64,000 bases of DNA from positions 159,632 to 223,631 of the forward strand of contig NZ_JACIYP010000001.1 in NCBI RefSeq assembly GCF_014359905.1, written 5' to 3'. The DNA is from Hoeflea sp. (GTDB lineage: Bacteria; Pseudomonadota; Alphaproteobacteria; Rhizobiales; Rhizobiaceae). Each line of letters opens with the position of its first letter. Within the stretch, counting starts at the first letter, position 1. A program made the position numbers and the translations under genes. Below, in pieces: positions 54,201 through 62,144 of this stretch. The notes beneath the pieces are model-generated. The model was not told the DNA's origin. It was given only the letters and a program-made list of their open reading frames with translations, and searched no databases.

Positions 54201-55629
54201 CGTCAACTCGATCAACACCGCGCTGACCAATGCCATCAATGCCGAAGCCTCGTCGCGCGAGGCGCTGTCGGCAGTGCTGACCGGAGTGGCCGATCCATCG
54301 GGGCTTACGCTTGAGGATCTGTCCTCCGGCCTGATCTATTCGGAGCGGCTCGCGCGGGTCGCCGAGAACAGCGCGCTGCTGTCCGAGATCAGCACGCTGT
54401 CGGGGTCGCTGACCACGGCTGAAGGCAACATCACCATCCTCGGTGCCGCCATCTCCGCGCTCGATGTGCGGATCGAGGCGACCGAGGACGGGCTGATATC
54501 GGTCCAGAGCGATCTGGTCGCGCTGAGCGGCACGGTCGACGGCAAGGCGGATGTTTCGGCTCTTGAAGAGCTTGAGACAACCATCAACATCGACAACGTG
54601 ACCGGCATTTCGGTGCAGGCCCAGGGCATCAGGGCGCTGGAAAGCAAGCTGCTGGCGAGCGCCGTCGAGCAGTTCGAGGTGGGCGCAAACGCGCTGCTGG
54701 GCAACAATGATCTGGCCAAGGCCACGGCAGCGGTGCGGCAGGAAGCGTTTGCGCGGACCGAGGAAAACGCGGCAGGCATCACCGCCGTTGCGGGCCGTGT
54801 CGATGTCATCGAGGCGGCGCTGCCGGGCAAGGCGGAAGCGAGCTATGTCGACAGCGTCGAGGCGCGGGTCAGCGAGACGGAATCAGGTCTTTCGTCTGCC
54901 GTTGGCGCCATCACCGCGCTCGAAACCAGCGTCGCCGGCAAGGCGGAAGCCTCCGCCGTCAGTGCACTGGACACCAGGGTTACCGCAGCCGAGAGCGTCA
55001 ACACGTCTCAGGCCAGCGCCATCACCGCACTCGAGACCAGTGTCGCCGGTAAAGCTTCTGCCTCGGCCGTCGACGCCCTGACGGTCAGGGTCAGCGATAC
55101 CGAGGACGGGCTTGATGCCGCTGTCGCATCGATCGAAACGCAGGGAACCGCGATCGAGGGCAAGGCGGACGCCTCGGCGCTGGAGACGACGAATACCAAT
55201 GTTGCCGCACTGGGCGACACCGTGACTGCGCTGTCAAGCACCACAACTGCACTGAGCGCAGAAGTGGAGGACAGGTTTGCCGGCGGGCTGGCGCAGTTCC
55301 AGACCAGTGCAGGGCCTGCTGGTGTTGAAGCGCGGTTCGCCGTGGCGCTCAAGGCTACTGAAGGCGGCGTGACTGCAAATGCCGGGTTCTACATGGATCT
55401 GCGCACCGTTGGCGGCGTGTTGCGGTCGGAGCTTTCAGTATTCTCGGACCGGTTCTTTGTCCTGAAGCCTGACGGTTCTGTGGTCGCTGTGTTCGGGGCG
55501 GACGGCAGTGATCTGATACTTCAGAACATCAAATTTGGCGCTGGTGTCGGAGGCACGCTCACCGGCGAAAGTGGACTGACGAACCTCGATCTCGTTAACG
55601 ATCGACTCGTATTCTCGGAGCCAGACTGA
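51256..55629 (+). CDS. Host-specificity/central tail fiber protein (J-like)
   Basis: 1457 aa. Starts with a hydrophobic stretch typical of tail tip proteins, followed by a large beta-domain region (YNWRKDSTVGGSG-like DWRKDSTVGGSGAHRWND), then a Fibronectin-like part (SDPTVAAIILQWRIQAEPGD) and a long coiled-coil region with repeats such as AISALETSVAGKAEASAVSAL. It ends with a DUF1983-like tail. Probable receptor-binding or fiber-anchoring protein. Confidence 0.8.
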   Translation: MPFLAPLIAGIGAAITAVGSFIAPLTTALGGLGAFGKVLLTIGLNLAMTVAQGLFAKKEKPPPSGVQLDLQFGEGGSRDVKCGFYAVAGLFIYPNAYGPANSTLQQAFQISDFPVTSLDKVWIDGELATLGAVDTVKGAVVTSGGYAGRIWVKLVDGWQTEADAGLVAGANPTGRWSVDHVGLGNAYAIVTMNYDREKLTQPPQFLFEGKGAPLYDWRKDSTVGGSGAHRWNDITTWEFTENGMLMAYAYHRGIAFNGDLFCGMEVPASDLPIARWTAAANLCDEAVDGAPRYRCSIGLDCNIEHGDNIEAIMTSCGGMMVNGVGEIFPIVGSDQPIVATLTDDDMIVGEPVKFQARRSMDELVNSVSGTFPNPDNQWGPTSYATARDAGVVATDRRTRDVTLNFTTVIYPKQAANLAALYLSENRFEATASFTARPRWQVLEPGDWIAWNSARYGSRIFMVVDSQLKSASSDGPRNVPLSLQQRSGDIYDGVGIVVPDAPVNNAAPVYQAELLDFAVTAASVLGADSRARPAIRTSWTATSDPTVAAIILQWRIQAEPGDLFDRTVNTGQTIAFIVEGIMSSTIYEVRHKVIADPARVTSWSAWQEVTTGDIGLNLADLGADVIGRFEEIETGIEDVVATATQTAEDLAQEVTDRAAALAAEAAVRQASDLAEAAERIELSEVHAADIRSTRDGLLALSVEMFDLGANAVLDRQEIRRSLTSSLAGITAAYSEAITVATGPDSALVATQTDLAAQIADTNTSIAVVNAAYVTADEAIALQTTTLATQIRGAYDGSDWTQAGGMISQINASITSQYESLSEAISSVSAGVGEQFDFSRIWNFDATVQDWTGNGTPTHVTGGGWLRPANDASDPYVVSPAGLAIDLDTYGQVRLRIRKTGAPIWEGQIWWKLTGDTTWDAGRRVTVTEPSFDAGVTVVSINLGIGGELDQVRIDLSSGQDGTDYFELDWVAIGRPSPGASVASVNSINTALTNAINAEASSREALSAVLTGVADPSGLTLEDLSSGLIYSERLARVAENSALLSEISTLSGSLTTAEGNITILGAAISALDVRIEATEDGLISVQSDLVALSGTVDGKADVSALEELETTINIDNVTGISVQAQGIRALESKLLASAVEQFEVGANALLGNNDLAKATAAVRQEAFARTEENAAGITAVAGRVDVIEAALPGKAEASYVDSVEARVSETESGLSSAVGAITALETSVAGKAEASAVSALDTRVTAAESVNTSQASAITALETSVAGKASASAVDALTVRVSDTEDGLDAAVASIETQGTAIEGKADASALETTNTNVAALGDTVTALSSTTTALSAEVEDRFAGGLAQFQTSAGPAGVEARFAVALKATEGGVTANAGFYMDLRTVGGVLRSELSVFSDRFFVLKPDGSVVAVFGADGSDLILQNIKFGAGVGGTLTGESGLTNLDLVNDRLVFSEPD

Positions 55630-56081
55630 TGCCAAACCCCAGAGTGCTGTTTGAAGGTGGGAAGCTGGTCGTATCGAAGACGACGAAAGATGCGACTGAT
55701 CCCGATTTGCCCGACACCGACAAGATTTTCGACAGCAACTGGCTGTTTGGCATCCAGGTGCTCGGCAGCGGTGTGTGGGACTATTCGTCAACTGCTGCCT
55801 ATATTGATTTTTCCATACCTGATTTCGGTTTCCAACCTGCGCTTATGCTGAGATTCAAGTGCCGACCGTCGTGGAGCGACGTTTCAGGGCAGCGCACCTA
55901 CGAGGAGGGCGCAAATCGGCCCAATATCCGAGTCTTCACTGGCCCCCAGGACAGGTTCTTCGACAGAACGTCCTACGTCCCTGCGGCGGGGGCTGATCGT
56001 TTTCTTAGCAACACCTTGGTCAGGATAAACAGGCCCGACAACGATGGGGCTGAAATTCATTGGCTGGCGCTTTCGATATGA
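55629..56081 (+). CDS. Hypothetical tail-fiber-region protein
   Basis: 150 aa; MPNPRVLFEGGKLVVSKTTKD, then FGIQVLGSGVWDYSSTAAYIDF, beta-rich, and an LRFKCRP segment. Likely a small tail or capsid accessory protein. First base overlaps the J stop. Confidence 0.6.
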   Translation: MPNPRVLFEGGKLVVSKTTKDATDPDLPDTDKIFDSNWLFGIQVLGSGVWDYSSTAAYIDFSIPDFGFQPALMLRFKCRPSWSDVSGQRTYEEGANRPNIRVFTGPQDRFFDRTSYVPAAGADRFLSNTLVRINRPDNDGAEIHWLALSI

Positions 56082-56593
56082 GGAGGAGGACGGTCATTGA
56101 CCTCAGCCAGCCATGGGCGATGCGGGTCAGCACGCCGGGCAAGGATGTCGAACTCGATGGCGCTCCCTATGCCTTCGACGGGGCACTTGAGACAATGCAG
56201 GTGCACCAGACCGGCAAGATCGAGGACATCTTCCAGTCCCAGTATTTCGGGACGATAGATCACGAAAGGTGCATCAAATTACCGGGGCCAACGGTTTTTT
56301 TCCCGGAAATCGTGGTGACGTTTCCGGCGCTTTCCTACGTCCCTCACATCGAGTGGGCAATAACTAGTGATTATTACGGCGGGGCCGTGGATTTTCCCAA
56401 CCGTTTTGAAAACAAGGTGCAGCCCGCCGGGGACGTGGTTTTTGCGCTCCGTTGCGGCATCATCGCCAGCACGAGCAGTTTCAAGCTTATCGGCACAACG
56501 GGCAGGTCGTTGTCTTTGTATGAATTCAACTCCGGCCACCCGAATCGTCAAGGGGATTTCTACTACACGGTTTTCAAAAGGCCGACGACATGA
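56078..56593 (+). CDS. Hypothetical tail-fiber-region protein
   Basis: 171 aa from an ATG overlapping the upstream stop (MRRRTVIDLSQPWAMRVST). Beta-rich, mentions VFFPEIVVTFPALSYVPHIEW. Not recognised. Similar composition to its neighbours suggests related tail tip components. Confidence 0.6.
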   Translation: MRRRTVIDLSQPWAMRVSTPGKDVELDGAPYAFDGALETMQVHQTGKIEDIFQSQYFGTIDHERCIKLPGPTVFFPEIVVTFPALSYVPHIEWAITSDYYGGAVDFPNRFENKVQPAGDVVFALRCGIIASTSSFKLIGTTGRSLSLYEFNSGHPNRQGDFYYTVFKRPTT

Positions 56594-56964
56594 CGGACCG
56601 TATCATGTTTGGCAGCAACGGCTCCAAGTTCGTTGCTCGGGTTTCTAAGCCGGGCGTAGATGTTTCCAGCACGAACCTCGCCGATTTTGTGCTGCATGAG
56701 GATTTCACAACCCTAATCCCGGTAGCCCGGGGGACCGTGACGCTCGGGGTGGGTGCGAGCACGTCCTTCACGCTGCCATCAATCATTGGAAAGCACCCCT
56801 TTGTCGTCTTGAAGTCCGATGAGGGCATCCTGCCAGTTTCGCCTTGGTTCAACCTTCGGGGAACCTACTTTCTGCGCCTGGTCCCCGCCACAGGCGCATG
56901 CACCATCTACAATGAATATTCGACATCCCTGACCATCACCTACGCCGTGTTCATCACACCGTAG
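56590..56964 (+). CDS. Hypothetical tail-fiber-region protein
   Basis: 124 aa. MTDRIMFGSNGSKFVARVSKPG then GTVTLGVGASTSFTLPSI and a beta C-terminus. Resembles decoration modules in tail fibers. Overlaps the previous gene by 4 bp. Confidence 0.6.
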   Translation: MTDRIMFGSNGSKFVARVSKPGVDVSSTNLADFVLHEDFTTLIPVARGTVTLGVGASTSFTLPSIIGKHPFVVLKSDEGILPVSPWFNLRGTYFLRLVPATGACTIYNEYSTSLTITYAVFITP

Positions 56965-57049
56965 CGGCCCCCACCCATTTCCCTGACCACCACCCGGCAC
57001 TCCGGCCGCGCAGCCGTGCGCCGGCGAAACCCCACAGAAGGAGCCTGAC

Positions 57050-58003
57050 ATGGCGATATCCTATTCCGCAGGCACCGTCTCGATTGCCAACGGCGCCAAC
57101 GCACTCACCGGCTCCGGCACGGCATGGGTGACCAATGGCGTGAAGGCGGGTGACATCTTCGAGGCGGCGGGGCTCACCATCGAGATCGCCAGCGTCAACT
57201 CCGCAACCAGCATAACGCTGGCGCGGGGATGGCCGGGCTCGCCGCTCGCCGGCAACAATTATTCGATCCGGTTCACGCCAGAAGCGACCCGCGTGCTGAC
57301 TCAGGTCAACACGCTGCTGGCGACGCTCAACAACGGCGTGATATCGAACCTGGCCGGTGTGGCCGGCGCCGCCGACAAGCTGCCATATATGACAGGCCCA
57401 TCGACATGGGGGCTCAACGACTTCAAGTCCTGGGCGCGGACGCTTCTCGGCGCGGCAGACAAGGCCGCGGGACGGACGGCGCTCGATCTGGGAGCCGGCA
57501 ATTCGCCGACTTTTGCCGGATTGACGATCTCCGGCACCGCCACGCTGTCGGGCGGCAAGCTGGCGTTTCCGGCCACGCAGGTGCCCTCCGGCAATGCCAA
57601 CACGCTCGACGACTACGAGGAGGGCACATGGACGCCCGGCATCGCCTTTGGCGGGGCGGCGGTCGGGCTGATCACCTCGGTTGCGGGCGGTGCCTACGTC
57701 AAGGTCGGCCGGCTTGTAATCTGCACCTTTTCGATTACGCTATCGGCCAAGGGCAGCTCAACCGGCCCGGCGACCATCACCGGCTTTCCGTTTGCTCCAT
57801 CAAACGAGGCAAATTCCGGTCTGGACATCTCGCTCTATCTGAACATGGCGGGTATCACCAACCTCATGGGCTCCATGCCCCTGTCTGGCACTGTTGCGAC
57901 GTTGCGCAACGGCGGAACCGCAGCATCCGCCGACGTCACCGACGCCAATTTTACCAACATAACTAATCTTCGTGGTTCCGCCGTCTACATCGCGGCGGCA
58001 TAG
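57050..58003 (+). CDS. Tail fiber protein
   Basis: 317 aa, GGAG before the ATG. N-terminal repeats TGSGTAWVTNGVKAGDIFEAAG are typical of phage fiber attachment domains, and NTLDDYEEGTWTP marks the fiber C-terminal module often carrying the receptor-binding part. Confidence 0.85.
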   Translation: MAISYSAGTVSIANGANALTGSGTAWVTNGVKAGDIFEAAGLTIEIASVNSATSITLARGWPGSPLAGNNYSIRFTPEATRVLTQVNTLLATLNNGVISNLAGVAGAADKLPYMTGPSTWGLNDFKSWARTLLGAADKAAGRTALDLGAGNSPTFAGLTISGTATLSGGKLAFPATQVPSGNANTLDDYEEGTWTPGIAFGGAAVGLITSVAGGAYVKVGRLVICTFSITLSAKGSSTGPATITGFPFAPSNEANSGLDISLYLNMAGITNLMGSMPLSGTVATLRNGGTAASADVTDANFTNITNLRGSAVYIAAA

Positions 58004-58017
58004 AAAGGCCCATACCC

Positions 58018-58563
58018 ATGCCTGACACCATCGACACGACCTATCCGCTTCTGAACGCCGAAGTCTCCGGACCCTATCTCAACATACGTGAGCAGGCGAG
58101 CGAGACCGCACCACCGCACCGCCGCGTGTTGGCGCCAGGACTGATCGTGGGCGGCATATGGAAGCCGACCGACCTTGCCGCCGAAGCGCAGGCAGTCAGG
58201 GATGCCGCCGTATCGGCATGGACGCCCTCCGTGGTGGCGGCTTATCGGGCGCAGGCTGAACAGCACCATGCGGCAGAACTGGCGATGTTCCCGCCGCCTT
58301 CGACCGATCCGGCTGACTGGCCGCTCAATCGTTTCCAGTTCGAGGGCATGCTGCTCACGATGGGCGTGAGCTTTGCGGACATCGAGACAGCCATTGCCGC
58401 CATGGATTCGACGGCGACCGAAAAGGCCTTCGCTATCTCCCGGCTGCGCAACGCCCAGACCTACCAGCGGAATCACCCGCTGATCGCCGCGCTGATGCCG
58501 GTGTTCGGGCTCACCGACGCGGCGGTTGACGCGGCCTGGATGGAAGCCAAGGACATTCACTGA
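58018..58563 (+). CDS. Tail fiber-associated/assembly-like protein
   Basis: 181 aa. Middle part LAAEAQAVRDAAVSAWTPSVVAAYRAQAE is helical; NRFQFEGMLLTMGVSFADIE follows. It lies directly after the fiber, the usual place for fiber assembly proteins; homology not confirmed. Confidence 0.6.
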   Translation: MPDTIDTTYPLLNAEVSGPYLNIREQASETAPPHRRVLAPGLIVGGIWKPTDLAAEAQAVRDAAVSAWTPSVVAAYRAQAEQHHAAELAMFPPPSTDPADWPLNRFQFEGMLLTMGVSFADIETAIAAMDSTATEKAFAISRLRNAQTYQRNHPLIAALMPVFGLTDAAVDAAWMEAKDIH

Positions 58564-58596
58564 TCCGGCCACGGGTCACCACATAAGGACATTGCT

Positions 58597-59307
58597 ATGC
58601 AGACGACACGCGATCTTCAGGAGCGCTTGAAGGCGCTCGGCTATAATCCGGGCATCGTTGACGGGTCCATGGGGCCGAACACGCGGGCCGCCGTGCGGGC
58701 TTTTCAGTCAGCTCAGGGTCTGCACATCGACGGCGTGGCGGGGCCGCGCACATGGGCGGCGCTCGACAAGGCTCTGACCAAAGCCGGAGCGCCAGCCGGA
58801 ACATCGCGGCCCGCGCCGCCATGGGTTGACGAGATGGTGCGGCGCAAGGGACTGCATGAAAATCGCGACCATTCCGAACTGACTGCCTGGCTGCGTTCGG
58901 CCGGCTCTGCAGTGAACCCGGCGCGCACACCCTGGTGCGGCGATGCGGTGGAGACCGCCATTCTCCGCGCACTGTCCGATGAGCCTGTACCTGGCAACCC
59001 GATGGCCTCGATCAACTGGCTCAAATTTGGACGCGAGCTCAAGACGCCGTCTTTCGGCGCTGTGCTGGTGTTCTGGCGCGGAAGCAAGTCGGGATGGCAG
59101 GGCCATGTCGGCTTCTATGTCGGTGAGGATGCCAGCCATTACCATGTGCTGGGCGGCAACCAGTCCGATGCCATCACCATCACGAAGCTCAAGAAGGGCC
59201 GGCTGCGCGAAGGCGGTATCCGCTGGCCGTCGGGCTTCCCGCTGCCCACCAGTGGCCGTGTGGTGAGCGACGGCTCGCGGCTCATCGAAACCAAAAACGA
59301 GGCATGA
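58597..59307 (+). CDS. Endolysin (peptidoglycan-binding domain + CHAP-like amidase)
   Basis: 236 aa. N-terminal PG-binding domain RLKALGYNPGIVDGSMGPNTRAAVRAFQSAQGL, then a C-terminal TIGR02594-like lytic domain with NPARTPWCGDAVE (Cys nucleophile), WQGHVGFYVGED (His) and GGNQSDAI. It digests peptidoglycan at lysis. No signal peptide, so it needs a holin. Confidence 0.88.
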   Translation: MQTTRDLQERLKALGYNPGIVDGSMGPNTRAAVRAFQSAQGLHIDGVAGPRTWAALDKALTKAGAPAGTSRPAPPWVDEMVRRKGLHENRDHSELTAWLRSAGSAVNPARTPWCGDAVETAILRALSDEPVPGNPMASINWLKFGRELKTPSFGAVLVFWRGSKSGWQGHVGFYVGEDASHYHVLGGNQSDAITITKLKKGRLREGGIRWPSGFPLPTSGRVVSDGSRLIETKNEA

Positions 59308-59558
59308 CGATGAACCGCCCGCCCTGGAAAGCCCGCCGCCGGCGCATCGATCTCGCGCTGGTGTTTTGCGCGGTGTTGATCGTCTGGATGCTCTGGCGCG
59401 GCGATGACACCGCCCTTGCATCCTCGGCGATCAACGCCTGTTTCCTGCTCGCCGGCACATTGCTCTCCGTCTACACCGGCGCTGCAGTGGTCGACGATCG
59501 CAATGTGATGCAGCACATGGGCCCGCAGGCGTTCGAGGACGAGGAGCCTCTGCCATGA
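59304..59558 (+). CDS. Putative holin
   Basis: 84 aa. A basic start (KARRRRIDL) then two hydrophobic helices (ALVFCAVLIVWMLW and INACFLLAGTLLSVYTGAAVV) and a short charged end. Topology and position after endolysin support a holin. An in-frame ATG at 59310 is also possible. Confidence 0.65.
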   Translation: MTMNRPPWKARRRRIDLALVFCAVLIVWMLWRGDDTALASSAINACFLLAGTLLSVYTGAAVVDDRNVMQHMGPQAFEDEEPLP

Positions 59559-59980
59559 GTGAGGTCCTCGCCTTGCCACTGGTAAAGGGCGCTCTTCGCA
59601 TCCTCGGCTTCACCATCCCTATTCCGGTCATCTTCATCCTCGCAGCCCTTGCCTGGGTGCAGTTCGACAAGTCATCAGCCATCCGCCAGGCCGTCAACGA
59701 GCGGGTGAGGGAGATGGTGGCCGGCGCCGAGATCGCGAGCCTCGAGGCGCAACTCGACGCGCAGGCGTGGATTGCCGCCAGATCCGCCGAGGCTGCCCGC
59801 GAGGCGGAGCGGCGGCATGCGGTGGAGGCAACAGCCCGGACCAACCTCGCGGCGCGCCTTGCCGCCATCCAGATAGAAAACGAGATCCTCAATGACGATT
59901 TGGCAGATCTGCTTTCGCGCCCTGTTGATAGGGATTGCGCTGTTGACACTGATGTTCTTGGCCGGCTGCGATCCAAATAG
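59555..59980 (+). CDS. Rz-like inner-membrane spanin
   Basis: 141 aa. N-terminal membrane anchor (FTIPIPVIFILAALAWVQF) followed by a long coiled coil (EIASLEAQLDAQAWIAARSAEAAREAERR). This is Rz topology. The lipoprotein gene starts inside its 3' end. Confidence 0.75.
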   Translation: MSEVLALPLVKGALRILGFTIPIPVIFILAALAWVQFDKSSAIRQAVNERVREMVAGAEIASLEAQLDAQAWIAARSAEAAREAERRHAVEATARTNLAARLAAIQIENEILNDDLADLLSRPVDRDCAVDTDVLGRLRSK

Positions 59981-60242
59981 GTTCGCGAGAGCTGCCGGCA
60001 CCCAGGCGCAAGCCGCCCAGGTGCCGGCGGCCCTTGCCGTGGCCGACGAGGAACGCCGCATCGGCCGCACGCTACCAACCTATCCGGATCAGTGCCGCCA
60101 GACCCACCGCTCGGGCGTTGCGGCCGGCGACAGGCTGGATGCAGCACTGATCAAGACCGACCGGGCACTGTCGCGCGCCAACGGCCAGATCCGCGAGTGC
60201 GGCGTCTGGTATGACGAGATGAAGAGGGGAATAGCGCAGTGA
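59892..60242 (+). CDS. Rz1-like lipoprotein, overlapping spanin partner
   Basis: 116 aa. Signal sequence ending in LMFLAGC, a lipobox, then a polar mature part. It begins in another frame within the Rz-like gene, 89 bp overlap, the classic spanin pair arrangement. Longer than lambda Rz1, so function remains inferred. Confidence 0.7.
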   Translation: MTIWQICFRALLIGIALLTLMFLAGCDPNRFARAAGTQAQAAQVPAALAVADEERRIGRTLPTYPDQCRQTHRSGVAAGDRLDAALIKTDRALSRANGQIRECGVWYDEMKRGIAQ

Positions 60243-60622
60243 GTGACACCAGTCTCACCGATATCTGTCTTTTGATCGGAGAATTGACCGGCGCGGTCAA
60301 GGCGCTCGGCGACAAGATCGAGGGCAATGAGAAACGCAACATGGATGCGATCGCCGAGGCGAACAGGAGCCGTGCCAATGTGCATCAGCGGCTCGACGCC
60401 CTTGTGGAACGTACAACCCAACTTGAGGCTGACACGTCCTCCGTCAAGGAGAAGATCGAGGGCATGGAAAAAGTCACCACACAGGTGACCGTGATGCGGA
60501 CCAAGGCTGAAGGCGCCGGAACGCTGGGCCGCTGGTTGCTTGCCCTGGGCGGATGGGTGATCAGCGCCGCCGTGTCGATTGTCGGGCTCTACACTTGGCT
60601 CACCGGCAAGCCGCCGCCTTGA
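60239..60622 (+). CDS. DUF1515-like phage protein with C-terminal membrane anchor
   Basis: 127 aa from a GTG overlapping the previous stop. Coiled-coil middle (QRLDALVERTTQLEADTSSVKEKIE) and a C-terminal membrane helix (RWLLALGGWVISAAVSIVGLYTW). Looks like DUF1515 members in rhizobial prophages, unknown function. Confidence 0.7.
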   Translation: MSDTSLTDICLLIGELTGAVKALGDKIEGNEKRNMDAIAEANRSRANVHQRLDALVERTTQLEADTSSVKEKIEGMEKVTTQVTVMRTKAEGAGTLGRWLLALGGWVISAAVSIVGLYTWLTGKPPP

Positions 60623-60626
60623 TCAG

Positions 60627-60651
60627 ATCCGCTGCCGGGGCGTTATCCCGG
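60627..60651 (+). repeat. Direct repeat copy 1 flanking the Dam gene
   Basis: A 25-bp sequence (ATCCGCTGCCGGGGCG then TTATCCCGG) that recurs at 61658-61683 with one extra G. It contains the inverted arms CCGGG/CCCGG and could also form a small hairpin after the upstream gene. Confidence 0.8.
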
Positions 60652-60787
60652 GCGGCCGCCAGCCCTGGCAGGGGCTGAAGACTACGGGTCCATGAGGATG
60701 GCACCCCGCATGACGTGAAGCTCGCTTACCGTCACACCCGGGCCCTTGCGGGCGTCCGCCTTGTGACAAACGGAAAGCGATAGCGCA

Positions 60788-61627
60788 ATGACAATTCCCC
60801 TTGGTTTCAACGAGGTTCGGCCAATCGCGCCGCCTGCAGCATACATCGGAGGCAAGAGACAACTCGCCCAGCGCATTGCGGCGATCATCGAACAGATACC
60901 CCATTCCATATATGCCGAGCCCTTCGTGGGCATGGGCGGTGTCTTCTTCCGGCGCCGGATGGTGCCACGGTCAGAGGTGATTAACGACCGGTCGGGCGAT
61001 GTTGCGACGCTGTTTCGGATCCTGCAGCGGCACTACCCGCAACTGATGGACGCGCTCAAGTTCCAGATCACCAGCCGGGCCGATTTCGACAGGTTGAATG
61101 CGGCCGATCCCGCCACCTTGACCGACCTGGAGCGCGCGGCCCGGTTCCTCTATCTGCAGAAGCTGGCATTTGGCGGCAAGGTGACGGGCCGAAACTTCGG
61201 GGTCGACTACACCGGAGGTGCGCGCTTCAATGTCAATCAGCTGGGGCCGATCCTCGCGGATGTCCATGAGCGGCTCGCCGGTGTGACGGTGGAGAACCTC
61301 GACTGGTGCGCGTTCATCGAGCGGTATGACCGGCCCGAGACGCTTTTCTATCTCGATCCACCCTATTACGGCAACGAAAGCGACTATGGCCACGACGTCT
61401 TCAGCCGAACGGATTTCGCCAGAATGGCCAGGGTGCTGGCCGGCATAAAGGGCAGGTTCGTCCTGTCGCTCAATGACCGTCCGGAGGTGCGCAGCCTGTT
61501 TTCAGGCTTCCGTTTTGCCGATGTGGGCCTGACCTACACGCTGCATGGTGGCGAAGGCAGCAAGGTGGGCGAGGTGATCATCCTGGACAACAAGGAGCCG
61601 CAGCCGGCGAACATGCCGCGGGGGTGA
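60788..61627 (+). CDS. Dam-type DNA adenine methylase (D12 class)
   Basis: 279 aa. PPAAYIGGKRQLAQRI and YAEPFVGMGGVFFRRR bind S-adenosylmethionine, and LFYLDPPYYGNESDYGHDVF has the DPPY catalytic motif. Target recognition domain lies between. May protect phage DNA or alter host gene control. Flanked by near-identical 25/26-bp repeats. Confidence 0.92.
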   Translation: MTIPLGFNEVRPIAPPAAYIGGKRQLAQRIAAIIEQIPHSIYAEPFVGMGGVFFRRRMVPRSEVINDRSGDVATLFRILQRHYPQLMDALKFQITSRADFDRLNAADPATLTDLERAARFLYLQKLAFGGKVTGRNFGVDYTGGARFNVNQLGPILADVHERLAGVTVENLDWCAFIERYDRPETLFYLDPPYYGNESDYGHDVFSRTDFARMARVLAGIKGRFVLSLNDRPEVRSLFSGFRFADVGLTYTLHGGEGSKVGEVIILDNKEPQPANMPRG

Positions 61628-61657
61628 TTCCGAAGTGGGCCCAGCCACCGTAATCCA

Positions 61658-61683
61658 ATCCGCTGCCGGGGCGGTTATCCCGG
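61658..61683 (+). repeat. Direct repeat copy 2 flanking the Dam gene
   Basis: Second copy of the 25-bp element at 60627, differing by one added G. Only these two copies were noticed in the window. Confidence 0.8.
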
Positions 61684-61706
61684 TTCAACCAAGAAGGAAG
61701 AGACTG

Positions 61707-61940
61707 ATGGCAAAAGTCCGTGCGAAGTTTTTCGTCAAGCAGATCATCAACCACCACAACGGCGATCCGAAGGCGGAACAGGCCGGCGAGGTGGTGCTGG
61801 GGCCTGTCTATGACGACGACAACAAGGAGTGGTCGAAATGGACCCCTCAGGGCGAGATCAAGATGACGATCACCAACCCCGCCGCGCTTGAAGCGTTCGA
61901 GCTTGGCCGCCAGTATTATGTGGGCTTCTCGCCCGCATGA
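61707..61940 (+). CDS. Small conserved phage protein
   Basis: 77 aa, MAKVRAKFFVKQIINHHNGDPKAE, beta-rich, with EVVLGPVYDDDNKEWSKWTPQGEI. GGAAGAGA precedes the ATG. Similar small proteins are common near the lysis region of rhizobial phages. Function unknown. The frame back to 61635 is not used. Confidence 0.7.
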   Translation: MAKVRAKFFVKQIINHHNGDPKAEQAGEVVLGPVYDDDNKEWSKWTPQGEIKMTITNPAALEAFELGRQYYVGFSPA

Positions 61941-62055
61941 CCCTATCCGCCGCATTCCGCGGCTGATGCCTACCGGGGCAAACCGGCTTTGTGCACCGTC
62001 TCGATTCACAGGTCAGGGTGGCTGCAAACCTTCTGACATGATGATCGAGAGAACC

Positions 62056-62089
62056 AGCCCCGCGTTCCAATGGAGCGCGGGGCTTTTTT
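62056..62089 (+). terminator. Rho-independent terminator ending the late operon
   Basis: A 9-bp stem AGCCCCGCG / CGCGGGGCT, extended by TCCA/TGGA in the loop, followed by six T. Marks the end of the structural/lysis transcription unit. Confidence 0.9.
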
Positions 62090-62144
62090 GTGTTGTTCCT
62101 GGGTCGTGCTATGATCGGAGGAGGCGAGCGGGGAGGCGCATGGC

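Noticed and set aside
51256..58003. Diversity-generating retroelement for the fibers
   Set aside because: No reverse transcriptase gene or template/variable repeat pair was seen near the fiber genes.
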